This document shows, piece by piece, positions 1-6,878 of a stretch of DNA of 6,878 bases. How positions within the stretch are numbered: the first letter of the stretch is position 1; the number at the start of each line of letters is the position of its first letter. Both the position numbers and the translations under genes were made by a program. This DNA is from Methyloceanibacter sp. (GTDB lineage: Bacteria > Pseudomonadota > Alphaproteobacteria > Rhizobiales > Methyloligellaceae): the NCBI GenBank assembly GCA_022865725.1, contig JALHTP010000325.1, forward strand, positions 1 to 6,878, read 5' to 3'. Below the pieces are notes generated by a model. The model was not told the DNA's origin and did no database searches. It was given only the letters and a program-made list of their open reading frames with translations.

Positions 1-706
1 AGTAACGGCCGACCAGCGCTCTCTGGGCCTGAAGCAGGGCGAGCGCCGCGGCATATTGGTCGGCGTTGAGCTCGTAGGGATTTTTGATCCCGAGCTCCGG
101 TTTTTTCTTCATGAGGTAGACGGCTGCATCGGCGATGTAGATCGGACCGTCATACGCCTGCACGCGTCCCTTGTTGCTCTTGCCGTCGGGGAGGTCCTGC
201 TCCTCGAAGACCACAGACCAGGTTGTTGGCGCCTCCTTGAAGACATCCGTATTATAGGCGAGCACGTTGGGTCCCCATTGGAACGGAACGCCGTAGTGGA
301 CGCCGTCGACGGTGTGCCAGGGTGCGTCCTTGAGCCGATCGTCCACGGTCTTCCAACTGGGGATCAGCTCGACATTGACCGGCTGTACCCTCTTGCCGGC
401 GACCAATCGCAGCGATGCATCGCCTGAGGCGGTGACGAGATCGAACCCGCCTTGGTTCATCAGCGTCACCATCTCGTCCGAGGTGGCCGCCGTCTTGACG
501 TTGACCTTGCAGCCCGTCTCCTTCTCGAAGGCGGTGACCCAGTCATAGTTCTTGTCGGTCTCGCCGCGCTCGATATAGCCGGGCCAGGCAACGATATCGA
601 CTTCGCCTTCGCCTTCACCGATTGCTTTGGGCATCTCGGCAAGCGCGATGCCGCCAAGGGCAAGCAGGGCGACGGCGGCTGCTACGACATTTCTCGTGGG
701 CTTCAT
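1..706 (-). CDS. ydcS: YdcS-type polyamine ABC transporter periplasmic substrate-binding protein (5' part, runs off the left edge)
   Basis: Reading the minus strand from ATG at 706-704 gives 235 codons open to the window edge, so the C-terminal part is missing. Residues 1-23 form a Sec signal peptide: basic start MKPTR, hydrophobic core, ALA before E24. The mature part has WPGYIERGETDK (41-52), KTAATSDEM (71-79), TASGDASLRL (92-101), QWGPN (143-147) and GRVQAYDGPIYIADAA (180-195). From memory these closely match E. coli YdcS (about 381 residues), the binding protein of the ydcSTUV putrescine/spermidine-type importer, which also has a reported polyhydroxybutyrate-synthase activity. It should therefore bind a polyamine in the periplasm; permease and ATPase genes are expected beyond the left edge. 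The same-strand amine oxidase gene ends 195 bp upstream. A strong GAGGAG ribosome site precedes the ATG and lies in a tandem duplication. A hexanucleotide run at 601-616 encodes GEGEGE (30-35). Family call firm; exact ligand inferred. Confidence 0.9.
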   Translation of the reverse strand, partial: MKPTRNVVAAAVALLALGGIALAEMPKAIGEGEGEVDIVAWPGYIERGETDKNYDWVTAFEKETGCKVNVKTAATSDEMVTLMNQGGFDLVTASGDASLRLVAGKRVQPVNVELIPSWKTVDDRLKDAPWHTVDGVHYGVPFQWGPNVLAYNTDVFKEAPTTWSVVFEEQDLPDGKSNKGRVQAYDGPIYIADAAVYLMKKKPELGIKNPYELNADQYAAALALLQAQRALVGRY

Positions 707-750
707 ACGACTGTCTCCTCAAACGAGATACGACCGCCTCCTCAAACGAG
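705..750 (-). repeat. Tandem 23-bp duplication carrying the Shine-Dalgarno of the ydcS-like gene
   Basis: Units 705-727 and 728-750 are adjacent and match at 21 of 23 positions. Read on the minus strand each begins CTCGTTTGAGGAG and ends GTCGTAT. In the copy nearer the gene the final AT is completed by G to give the start codon; in the upstream copy the next base is C, giving ATC, so it cannot start there. The mRNA leader thus carries two equivalent GAGGAG sites 23 nt apart with only one start codon. Confidence 0.85.
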
Positions 751-864
751 GCGCAAGTGACCGCATGTTTTTAGTATTATGGGTTTGGACAGGACGCGCA
801 ACCCCTAGGTAAACCAGGAGGAATGTTAGTCGAGGACAGCGCCAAGCGCCACAGGAAAGCAACC

Positions 865-891
865 GCCTCGCGCCTCCTCAGAGGCCGAGGC
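865..891 (-). terminator. GC-rich hairpin just after the amine oxidase stop; possible attenuator, weak terminator or mRNA-stabilising stem
   Basis: On the minus strand GCCTCG-GCCTC-TGAG-GAGGC-G-CGAGGC folds into an 11-bp stem with a four-base loop and one bulged G, starting about 10 nt past the amine oxidase stop. The stem is very stable but is followed by GGTTGCTTTCC rather than a T-run, so it is a poor intrinsic terminator. Lying between two same-strand genes, it may set their expression ratio or protect the upstream mRNA. The rest of 707-901 holds the duplicated ribosome site and no gene. Confidence 0.45.
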
Positions 892-901
892 AACCACACG
901 C

Positions 902-2506
902 TCAACCTTTTTGCAGGGCCATGGTCTTGATCAGCGCCTTGGCGGCACGGTTGCCGCTTAGGACGGCGCCGTTCATGAAGCCAATGAAGTCGCCGCTAGT
1001 ATGCTCGCCGGCGAATTGCAGGCGCCCGCCGAGAGCTGGTTCGGCCGCCACTTCCAGCATCGTGGTGTATTGTCCTACCTTGGCGCTGGAATAGCTGCCG
1101 AGCGAGAAGGGATAAACGGCCCAGAACCAAGACGTGACCGCATTCGGGTCGAGCGCTTCGGCCATCTTCGGCGACATCTTCGGCAAATCGGCATGGAAAG
1201 CGTCGAGCGCGGACTTCGCGTCGGTCAAGCCAGGTTTGACACCGATATAGTCGGTGATGATGCCGGCCTCGCCTGGTTGGGCGCGGCTTGAATCCCACAG
1301 GGTCTGGAAGCCGAGATCGGAATAGAAGATGCCGTTCGACGGCACGGGCAGACCCGAATCCGGGGAGCGCCATACCCGCGATGTGGTGCCCTGCGCGATC
1401 TTGGCATTCATGCCGTAGCCTAGCTCGCGAATGCATTTCAGCTTTTTCGCCCCGAGCCGCAGGCCCTCCAAGCCCTTGACCTGGCGCAGCTTGGTGAAAG
1501 GGAGCGCGAGGATCACCGCGTCGAAGCTTTCCGTGGCCGGGCCCCCGGGCGCATCGAAGCCCATGACGATTTGCCCGCCTTTATGGTCGAGCGCCGTCAG
1601 CGCGTGGCCCTGCTTCATCTCGATCTCGTTCTCGAGTGCATCGACCAGAGCCTTGATCAGCGCCGACGAGCCGCCCTTGATGCGGTAGATTTCATCGCTT
1701 GGGCCGAACATCGAAAACGGTTTGCTCATGTCCGTGGTGATGAAGTCCACCATAGCGAGGCTGGACTGATCCTCTGTGAGCAGACCGAATTCGATGTTGT
1801 AGGCCACATCGAGCAAATCGATGGCCCAGTCGTCGGTCTTGCCGCGGAATTGCTCCAGATAGGCCTTGAGGCTCGTGTTATCGAGCTTGCTGGCATAGGG
1901 CGTCCAGTCATCGTTCTTGTCGGTCAATTTGTCGGCGTCGGCGGCGATCTGCTTGGCGATCAACGCAAACGCGCCGGTCTGCTTCTCCGGGTCGATCATG
2001 TCCTTCGGCGTATGGAATACGCCCTTGAAAAAATACAGCTCGTCGCCGCCTTCGGTGGTCAGGTCTTGCAGCTCGACGCCGAGATCGGCGGCGAGCTTAT
2101 GCAGATCTTCATGGTAGGTGTCGACAAACTCGCCGCCGAGCTCGCAGAACATGCCCTTATAGAAGTCGTATACGGTGAACATGCGTCCGCCCCAGCGATT
2201 GCTCGCCTCGAACACGACCGGCTTCGCGCCGGCTTGTTGCAGGCGATAGGCGGCGGTCAGCCCAGCGGCGCCGCCGCCGATGATGGCGACCGAGCGCGGC
2301 CTCGGTCCTGCGTGTCGCTTTCGCTGCTTGGCGTCGGCGCTCAAGTCCAGCACAGGCGAGAGCGCGGCTGCGCCGACCGCGGCGGCCGACAGCCGCAACA
2401 GTCGCCGCCTAGTCAGCGCGGAGGATTGGGGAAGGACGAGACCTTGTTCCTGGAAGGAACGGGCCAGAGCCCTCTTTACGGCAGCGAAGAGAGGCGTGCG
2501 CGACAT
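902..2506 (-). CDS. Tat-exported flavin monoamine/polyamine oxidase (FAD-dependent amine oxidase family)
   Basis: 534 residues. This flavoenzyme family oxidises primary or secondary amines to aldehydes, releasing H2O2 and ammonia or a shorter amine. The N-terminus has a long basic n-region, then TRRRLLRLSAAAVGAAAL (32-49), a twin-arginine signal with probable cleavage near SADA (56-59), so a folded FAD protein is expected in the periplasm. The dinucleotide-binding fold starts VAIIGGGAAGL (73-83) with the GxGxxG pattern and E100 at the end of the second strand; GGRM (106-109) follows. K369 in YGMNAKI aligns by position with the flavin-N5 lysine of monoamine oxidase, polyamine oxidase and LSD1. 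The C-terminal FAD motif is FAGEHTS (498-504), then GFMNGAVLSGNRAA (509-522). The neighbouring YdcS-type gene and Lrp-type regulator favour a polyamine substrate; this is inference, and another amine or L-amino acid is possible. The ATG at 2506 has no strong Shine-Dalgarno, but the signal peptide supports it. Confidence 0.92.
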   Translation of the reverse strand: MSRTPLFAAVKRALARSFQEQGLVLPQSSALTRRRLLRLSAAAVGAAALSPVLDLSADAKQRKRHAGPRPRSVAIIGGGAAGLTAAYRLQQAGAKPVVFEASNRWGGRMFTVYDFYKGMFCELGGEFVDTYHEDLHKLAADLGVELQDLTTEGGDELYFFKGVFHTPKDMIDPEKQTGAFALIAKQIAADADKLTDKNDDWTPYASKLDNTSLKAYLEQFRGKTDDWAIDLLDVAYNIEFGLLTEDQSSLAMVDFITTDMSKPFSMFGPSDEIYRIKGGSSALIKALVDALENEIEMKQGHALTALDHKGGQIVMGFDAPGGPATESFDAVILALPFTKLRQVKGLEGLRLGAKKLKCIRELGYGMNAKIAQGTTSRVWRSPDSGLPVPSNGIFYSDLGFQTLWDSSRAQPGEAGIITDYIGVKPGLTDAKSALDAFHADLPKMSPKMAEALDPNAVTSWFWAVYPFSLGSYSSAKVGQYTTMLEVAAEPALGGRLQFAGEHTSGDFIGFMNGAVLSGNRAAKALIKTMALQKG

Positions 2507-2571
2507 GGCAAGGTCCGGGACGTTGTGATGAGCGAGGCGTTCTGTGCAGGTCGGAGTCGAAGACTAGCCCA

Positions 2572-2589
2572 TGGCGCATAAGAGCGCCA
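2572..2589 (-). other. Small perfect hairpin between the regulator and amine oxidase genes
   Basis: TGGCGC (2572-2577) and GCGCCA (2584-2589) form a 6-bp stem with a 6-base loop inside the 127-bp gap 2507-2633. No T-run follows on either strand, so terminator function is doubtful; an operator or a chance palindrome are alternatives. I could not find a convincing promoter for the amine oxidase in this gap. Confidence 0.3.
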
Positions 2590-2633
2590 CTCTCCGGCCG
2601 TACTGTTGAAGCGTGAGGCGCTGGATCGCGCCG

Positions 2634-3122
2634 TCATTTGGGTGAGGGCAGCAGGCATGAGGCGGGCAGGGGCCTGTTGGCGACTTCCCTCAGCGCGAAG
2701 CTCGACTTCAGCCGCACGACGCCCGGAAGCCGCGAGAGCTGTTCTTTATGGATGCGCTCGAAATCGGCGAGATCGCGCGCCAAGACGGTGACGAGGTAGT
2801 CGTCCTCACCCGACATCAGATGGCAGGAGACGACGGAGGGCGCGGATGCGATGGCCTCCTCGAAGGCCTTGAGCAGATCCTCGTTTTGACTCTTGAGGCC
2901 GATCTGCACGATGACCGTCATGGTGAGACCAAGCGCCTGCCGGCTGATCCGCGCCTGGTAGCCTTGAATGACTCCCTCCTCCTCGAGCGCGCGTATGCGC
3001 CGGGCTATTGCCGTCGCGGAGAGCGGAATTCGCTCGGCAAGCTCGACCTGACTCAGGCGACCGTCTTGGAGCAGCGCGCCAAGAATCGCGCGATCTAACG
3101 CATCTAAGTCATTCTCTTTCAT
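2634..3122 (-). CDS. Lrp/AsnC-family transcriptional regulator
   Basis: 162 residues, about the normal length. The N-terminal winged helix-turn-helix spans about 6-60: LDALDRAILGALLQDGRLS, then VELAERIPLSATAIARRI with the recognition helix near 35-46, then LEEEGVIQGYQA. The C-terminal RAM effector domain spans about 67-147, with GEDDYLVTV (105-113), where family members bind an amino acid, and SSFALREV (140-147). These proteins assemble as dimers to octamers and switch promoters on or off with an amino-acid ligand. The divergent partner is ald, and Lrp/AsnC regulators beside ald (AldR type) commonly respond to alanine, so control of ald with alanine as effector is likely but inferred. It could equally control the amine oxidase and transporter genes downstream on the same strand, and itself. 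The tail after 148, NRPLPASCLLPSPK, is proline-rich and poorly conserved-looking. ATG at 3122 follows an AAAGG about 9 nt upstream. Confidence 0.93.
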   Translation of the reverse strand: MKENDLDALDRAILGALLQDGRLSQVELAERIPLSATAIARRIRALEEEGVIQGYQARISRQALGLTMTVIVQIGLKSQNEDLLKAFEEAIASAPSVVSCHLMSGEDDYLVTVLARDLADFERIHKEQLSRLPGVVRLKSSFALREVANRPLPASCLLPSPK

Positions 3123-3260
3123 TTTCCAGCGCCTTTATCTAATCAAACGAAGATATTCTGCTTATTCTAGCCAATTCGCTCCATAAAAGGCCAGCAATCT
3201 TTTCGCATTTTCTGGCATGCTTTGTTTTAAGCGAAGCAAGCCCCGAAAGCGGAGAGCACC
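3123..3260. promoter_or_regulatory. Divergent lrp-type regulator/ald control region with repeated TATTCT half-sites
   Basis: This 138-bp stretch is clearly more AT-rich than the surrounding genes and separates two divergent starts, so it must hold both promoters. TATTCT occurs twice in direct orientation, at 3154-3159 and 3163-3168, 9 bp apart; read on the minus strand these are TAGAATA and CAGAATA, resembling the left half (YAGHAWA) of the E. coli Lrp consensus. TTCGC (3202-3206) and GCGAA (3231-3235) form a wider inverted pair flanking a GCATGC palindrome (3215-3220). The minus-strand TAGAAT (3170-3165 region) could also serve as a -10 for the regulator, which would put an operator on its own promoter. 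Region call firm; individual sites inferred. Confidence 0.55.
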
Positions 3261-4388
3261 ATGCGCCTCGGCGTTCCGACAGAGATCAAGAGCAACGAGT
3301 TCAGGGTCGGGCTCGTGCCCGGCTCGGTGCGTGAGCTGACCGCGCGCGGGCACGAGGTCTTGGTGCAGTCCGGCGCAGGCGCCGGGATTTTCGCCGACGA
3401 TGCGGCCTACGAGAAGGCAGGCGCGCGCATTCTGCCCACGGCGGAAGCCGTGTTCGGTGACGCCGAAATGATCGTCAAAGTGAAAGAGCCTCAGGCGGTC
3501 GAGTGCCGCCGGCTCAAGCCCCACCAGATTCTCTTCACCTATCTCCATCTCGCACCCGATCCGGATCAGGCCCGCGGCCTGATGGCATCCGGCGCGACAG
3601 CCATTGCCTATGAGACCGTGACGGATTCCGCCGGAGGCCTTCCGCTGCTCGCGCCGATGAGCGAGGTTGCCGGCCGTCTGGCGATCGAGGCCGCGGCAAT
3701 AGCCCTGCGGCGTCCGACCGGCGGACGTGGCGTGCTCCTCGGTGGCGTCCCTGGCGTTCGCCCGGCCAAGGTGGTGGTGCTCGGCGGCGGCGTCGTCGGC
3801 ACCCACGCGGCCCGCATGGCCGTCGGCCTCGGCGCGGAGGTCTCGATCATCGACCGGTCGCTGCCGCGGCTCAGGCAGCTCGACGAGCTGTTCGAGGGCC
3901 GCGTGCGGACGCTGGCGTCAACCATGGAAACCGTCGAGACCGAAGTGCTGGGCGCCGACGTGGTTGTCGGTGCCGTGCTTGTCGCCGGAGCGAGCGCGCC
4001 GAAGCTCGTGACTCGCGACATGCTTCCCCGCATGAAGCGCGGCGCCGTGCTGGTCGACGTGTCGATCGACCAGGGCGGCTGCTTCGAGACCTCGCGGCCC
4101 ACGACCCACGCCGATCCGACCTTTGAGGTCGACGGCATCATCCATTACTGCGTGGCGAACATGCCGGGTGCGGTTCCTGTCACCTCGGCGCAGGCGCTCA
4201 ACAACGCGACGCTGCCCTTCGTCATCAAGCTCGCCAACAAGGGTGTGGCTGCCTTCGATGACGACCCGCACCTTGCCGCCGGACTCAATGTCCGCGACGG
4301 ACGCATCACTCATGCGGCGGTCGCGGCCTCGCTCGGCTTCGACCGCGGGCCGTCGTCGAAGGGAAAAGTGGTCCTCGTCGCCGCCTAA
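3261..4388 (+). CDS. ald: Alanine dehydrogenase (NAD+-dependent)
   Basis: 375 residues, full length for the family. Ald catalyses reversible oxidative deamination of L-alanine to pyruvate, ammonium and NADH in the cytoplasm, usually as a hexamer. The catalytic set known from Mycobacterium tuberculosis Ald falls at the same numbers here: R15 (NEFRVGLVP) and K75 (VKVKEP) hold the substrate carboxylate and carbonyl, H96 (YLHLAPD) is the acid/base, and D270 (VDVSIDQGG) completes the site. The NAD fold is VVVLGGGVVGTHAA (171-184) with D198 at the second strand end, where it would bind the adenine ribose. HYCVANMPGAVP (296-306) is the family signature. The ATG at 3261 has GGAGAG at 3251-3256 in front. 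The gene stands alone, diverging from the Lrp/AsnC regulator and ending at an intrinsic terminator. It would recycle alanine made by the pyruvate-dependent aminotransferase encoded at the right edge. Confidence 0.97.
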   Translation: MRLGVPTEIKSNEFRVGLVPGSVRELTARGHEVLVQSGAGAGIFADDAAYEKAGARILPTAEAVFGDAEMIVKVKEPQAVECRRLKPHQILFTYLHLAPDPDQARGLMASGATAIAYETVTDSAGGLPLLAPMSEVAGRLAIEAAAIALRRPTGGRGVLLGGVPGVRPAKVVVLGGGVVGTHAARMAVGLGAEVSIIDRSLPRLRQLDELFEGRVRTLASTMETVETEVLGADVVVGAVLVAGASAPKLVTRDMLPRMKRGAVLVDVSIDQGGCFETSRPTTHADPTFEVDGIIHYCVANMPGAVPVTSAQALNNATLPFVIKLANKGVAAFDDDPHLAAGLNVRDGRITHAAVAASLGFDRGPSSKGKVVLVAA

Positions 4389-4412
4389 ACACGCACCAAG
4401 CCAATTTCCCAG

Positions 4413-4439
4413 CGGACGCATGCCCCCCCATCGCGTCCG
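4413..4439 (+). other. Hairpin with a C7-containing loop, downstream of ald
   Basis: CGGACGC (4413-4419) pairs perfectly with GCGTCCG (4433-4439); the 13-base loop contains seven consecutive Cs (4423-4429). It lies 25 bp past the ald stop and directly before the terminator hairpin, whose loop also holds seven Cs. No T-run follows, so by itself it is not a terminator; it may pause polymerase or protect the 3' end. Confidence 0.5.
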
Positions 4440-4441
4440 TC

Positions 4442-4488
4442 GCCGGTCCGCTTTCCCCCCCAACGGAACGGACCGGCTCTTCTTTTTT
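4442..4488 (+). terminator. Rho-independent terminator of ald
   Basis: GCCGGTCCG (4442-4450) pairs over 9 bp with CGGACCGGC (4469-4477). An inner TTCC/GGAA pairing (4453-4456 with 4465-4468) can extend the stem, leaving a small C-rich loop. The stem is followed at once by TCTTCTTTTTT (4478-4488). On the minus strand no T-run follows, so it acts for ald only and not for the converging mmsA transcript. Confidence 0.92.
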
Positions 4489-4519
4489 GAGTGCTCAGGT
4501 CCGCCGATGCCGGTGTGCG

Positions 4520-4633
4520 CTAGGGCAGCACCAGCGTGCCTTTGAATCTGCCGGCGGAGAGGGTGTCCGTCAGATAGACTGGAGTTCCTGCGTGCGTGCC
4601 GGCGGATAAGGTTTCGTCACTACCAAACCTCAT
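4520..4633 (-). CDS. Possible 37-residue small protein with a 16-residue tandem repeat, or a degenerate gene remnant
   Basis: The minus strand from ATG 4633-4631 to TAG 4522-4520 encodes 37 residues, beginning MRFGS. The rest is two 16-residue units, DETLSAGTHAGTPVYL (6-21) and TDTLSAGRFKGTLVLP (22-37), which share T, L, S, A, G, G, T and V at matching positions (8 of 16). It lies 57 bp after the mmsA stop on the same strand, so it could be read from the mmsA transcript. There is an in-frame TGA directly upstream of the ATG and no clear Shine-Dalgarno. I do not recognise the family. It could be a real small protein, the tail end of a decayed gene, or a chance ORF over a short DNA duplication. 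Confidence 0.25.
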   Translation of the reverse strand: MRFGSDETLSAGTHAGTPVYLTDTLSAGRFKGTLVLP

Positions 4634-4634
4634 T

Positions 4635-4655
4635 CACATCAAGGCATGCGATGTG
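4635..4655 (-). other. Small hairpin between mmsA and the possible mini-ORF
   Basis: CACATC (4635-4640) and GATGTG (4650-4655) pair around a 9-base loop that contains GCATGC. On the minus strand it follows the mmsA stop by about 35 nt and ends one base before the possible start codon at 4633. It lacks a T-run, so it is weak as the mmsA terminator; if the mini-ORF is translated the stem would sit on its ribosome-binding region. Confidence 0.3.
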
Positions 4656-4690
4656 GAAAGAACTCAGTCAGTCGCCGGCTAGGTCGCGGA

Positions 4691-6187
<1,497 letters not shown>

Positions 6188-6206
6188 GGCGGCGGCGTGT
6201 CGCTTC

Positions 6207-6878
6207 TCAATTCGCGGTCTTTAGGACGTTCGCGAGGATTTCGACCAGCTGGTCGATCTCCTTTTTTTCGATGATGAGGGGCGGCGAGAGCGCGATGATG
6301 TCGCCGGTGGCGCGGACGAGGAGGCCGCGCTCGAACGCCTCGACGAAGCGCGCGTGGGCGCGCTTGCCCGGCTCGCCGGGGAGGGGATCGAACTCGATGG
6401 CGCCGATCAGCCCGATATTGCGGATGTCGATGACATGCGGAAGGCCTTTCAGCGAGTGGACGGCGTCCGCCCAATAAGGCGCAAGCTCCGCCGCCCGCGT
6501 CAGCAGCCCCTCTTCCTTATAGGTCTCCAGCGTCGCGATGCAGGCCGCGCAGGCGACAGGGTGGCCCGAATATGTATAGCCGTGGAAGAGATCGATGGCC
6601 TCCTCGGGGCCGCTCATAAACGCGTCATGAACCTTCGTCTTCACGAACACCGCGCCCATCGGAATAGTACCGTTGGTGATGCCCTTCGCCGTGGTGATGA
6701 TGTCGGGCGAGACACCGAAATAGTCGGCGCCGAACGGCGTACCAAGACGGCCGAAGGCGGTGATGACCTCATCGAAGATGAGCAGGATGTCGTGCTTGGC
6801 GCAGATCGCGGCGAGGCGCTGCAAATAGCCCTTGGGCGGAATAAGAACCCCGGTCGAGCACGCCACGGGCTCGACGAT
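6207..6878 (-). CDS. Class III omega-amino acid (beta-alanine):pyruvate aminotransferase, C-terminal half (runs off the right edge)
   Basis: The frame is open from the window edge to TGA at 6209-6207, giving 223 residues of a protein normally near 440, so the true start lies outside; the GTG at 6866 is internal. Visible PLP sites, counting from the first visible residue, are D36 in LLIFDEVITAFGR (binds the pyridine nitrogen) and K65 in TTAKGITNG (Schiff base), followed by FHGYTYSGHPVACAA. The opening IVEPVACSTGVLIPPKGYL resembles beta-alanine:pyruvate and related omega-amino acid transaminases more than putrescine-type SpuC. The family commonly has Gly where this protein has Cys7. The enzyme moves the omega-amino group to pyruvate, giving a semialdehyde and L-alanine. 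With mmsA directly downstream, beta-alanine to malonate semialdehyde to acetyl-CoA is the likely route (the bauA-mmsA arrangement in pseudomonads); 3-aminoisobutyrate or another omega-amine is possible. Confidence 0.93.
   Translation of the reverse strand: MVEPVACSTGVLIPPKGYLQRLAAICAKHDILLIFDEVITAFGRLGTPFGADYFGVSPDIITTAKGITNGTIPMGAVFVKTKVHDAFMSGPEEAIDLFHGYTYSGHPVACAACIATLETYKEEGLLTRAAELAPYWADAVHSLKGLPHVIDIRNIGLIGAIEFDPLPGEPGKRAHARFVEAFERGLLVRATGDIIALSPPLIIEKKEIDQLVEILANVLKTAN

Noticed and set aside
601..616. Hexanucleotide repeat near the start of the ydcS-like gene
   Set aside because: Three in-frame copies encode GEGEGE just after the signal peptide; a short coding repeat in a linker, too small to argue for phase variation.
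776..801. Possible promoter for the ydcS-like gene: minus-strand CATAAT (781-776) with TTGCGC (801-796)
   Set aside because: The -10-like element is good but the spacing to TTGCGC is only 14 bp, and the element at the proper distance is a poor match, so I do not list it as a feature.
56..812. Several short plus-strand open frames opposite the ydcS-like gene and its leader
   Set aside because: The minus-strand frame is continuous with a signal peptide and strongly conserved YdcS motifs; the plus-strand frames have no ribosome sites or recognisable products.
1571..2581. 336-codon plus-strand open frame opposite the amine oxidase gene
   Set aside because: Antisense shadow of a gene with clear FAD motifs and a Tat signal; no domain seen in the translation.
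3162..4463. Minus-strand open frames of about 180-215 codons opposite ald
   Set aside because: They lie across ald, whose active-site residues fall at the canonical positions; the antisense peptides are low-complexity Arg/Ala/Gly-rich with no motif.
6188..6206. GCC/GCG-rich 19-bp gap between aminotransferase and mmsA as a regulatory element
   Set aside because: Too short for a promoter and with no clear hairpin or ribosome site; best read as an ordinary intra-operon junction.

Overview
The window looks like chromosomal DNA from a high-GC proteobacterium, most likely an alphaproteobacterium of the Hyphomicrobiales (rhizobia/Bradyrhizobium-like). This rests on GC-rich codon use, the gene families present, and an exported flavin amine oxidase next to a YdcS-type polyamine binding protein. 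The placement is inference from protein style, not from a marker gene. No rRNA, tRNA, insertion sequence, phage gene or CRISPR array is visible.

Layout. The minus strand from 3122 down to 1 carries an Lrp/AsnC-family regulator (3122-2634), a Tat-exported flavin monoamine/polyamine oxidase (2506-902), and the first 235 codons of a YdcS-type periplasmic polyamine-binding protein (706 to the left edge). Alanine dehydrogenase ald (3261-4388) diverges from the regulator across a 138-bp AT-rich region and ends at a clear intrinsic terminator. About 300 bp follow (4389-4690) holding two hairpins with C7 loops, a possible 37-codon ORF with an internal repeat, and another small hairpin. On the minus strand from the right edge come the C-terminal half of an omega-amino acid (beta-alanine):pyruvate aminotransferase (right edge to 6207) and, 19 bp later, methylmalonate/malonate-semialdehyde dehydrogenase mmsA (6187-4691). 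These two face ald convergently.

How the genes may work together (inference). Polyamine is bound and imported by the YdcS-type system, and amines are oxidised by the flavin amine oxidase. beta-Alanine or a related omega-amino acid formed from the aminopropyl part is transaminated with pyruvate to a semialdehyde plus L-alanine. MmsA converts malonate semialdehyde to acetyl-CoA, and Ald oxidises the L-alanine back to pyruvate, releasing ammonium and NADH. The Lrp/AsnC protein is the natural candidate regulator. The enzymes are all of known families; the interest lies in their assembly around one regulator and in several small non-coding structures: a duplicated Shine-Dalgarno, repeated half-sites, C7-loop hairpins and a repeat-containing mini-ORF. 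I see no evidence of a wholly new system.
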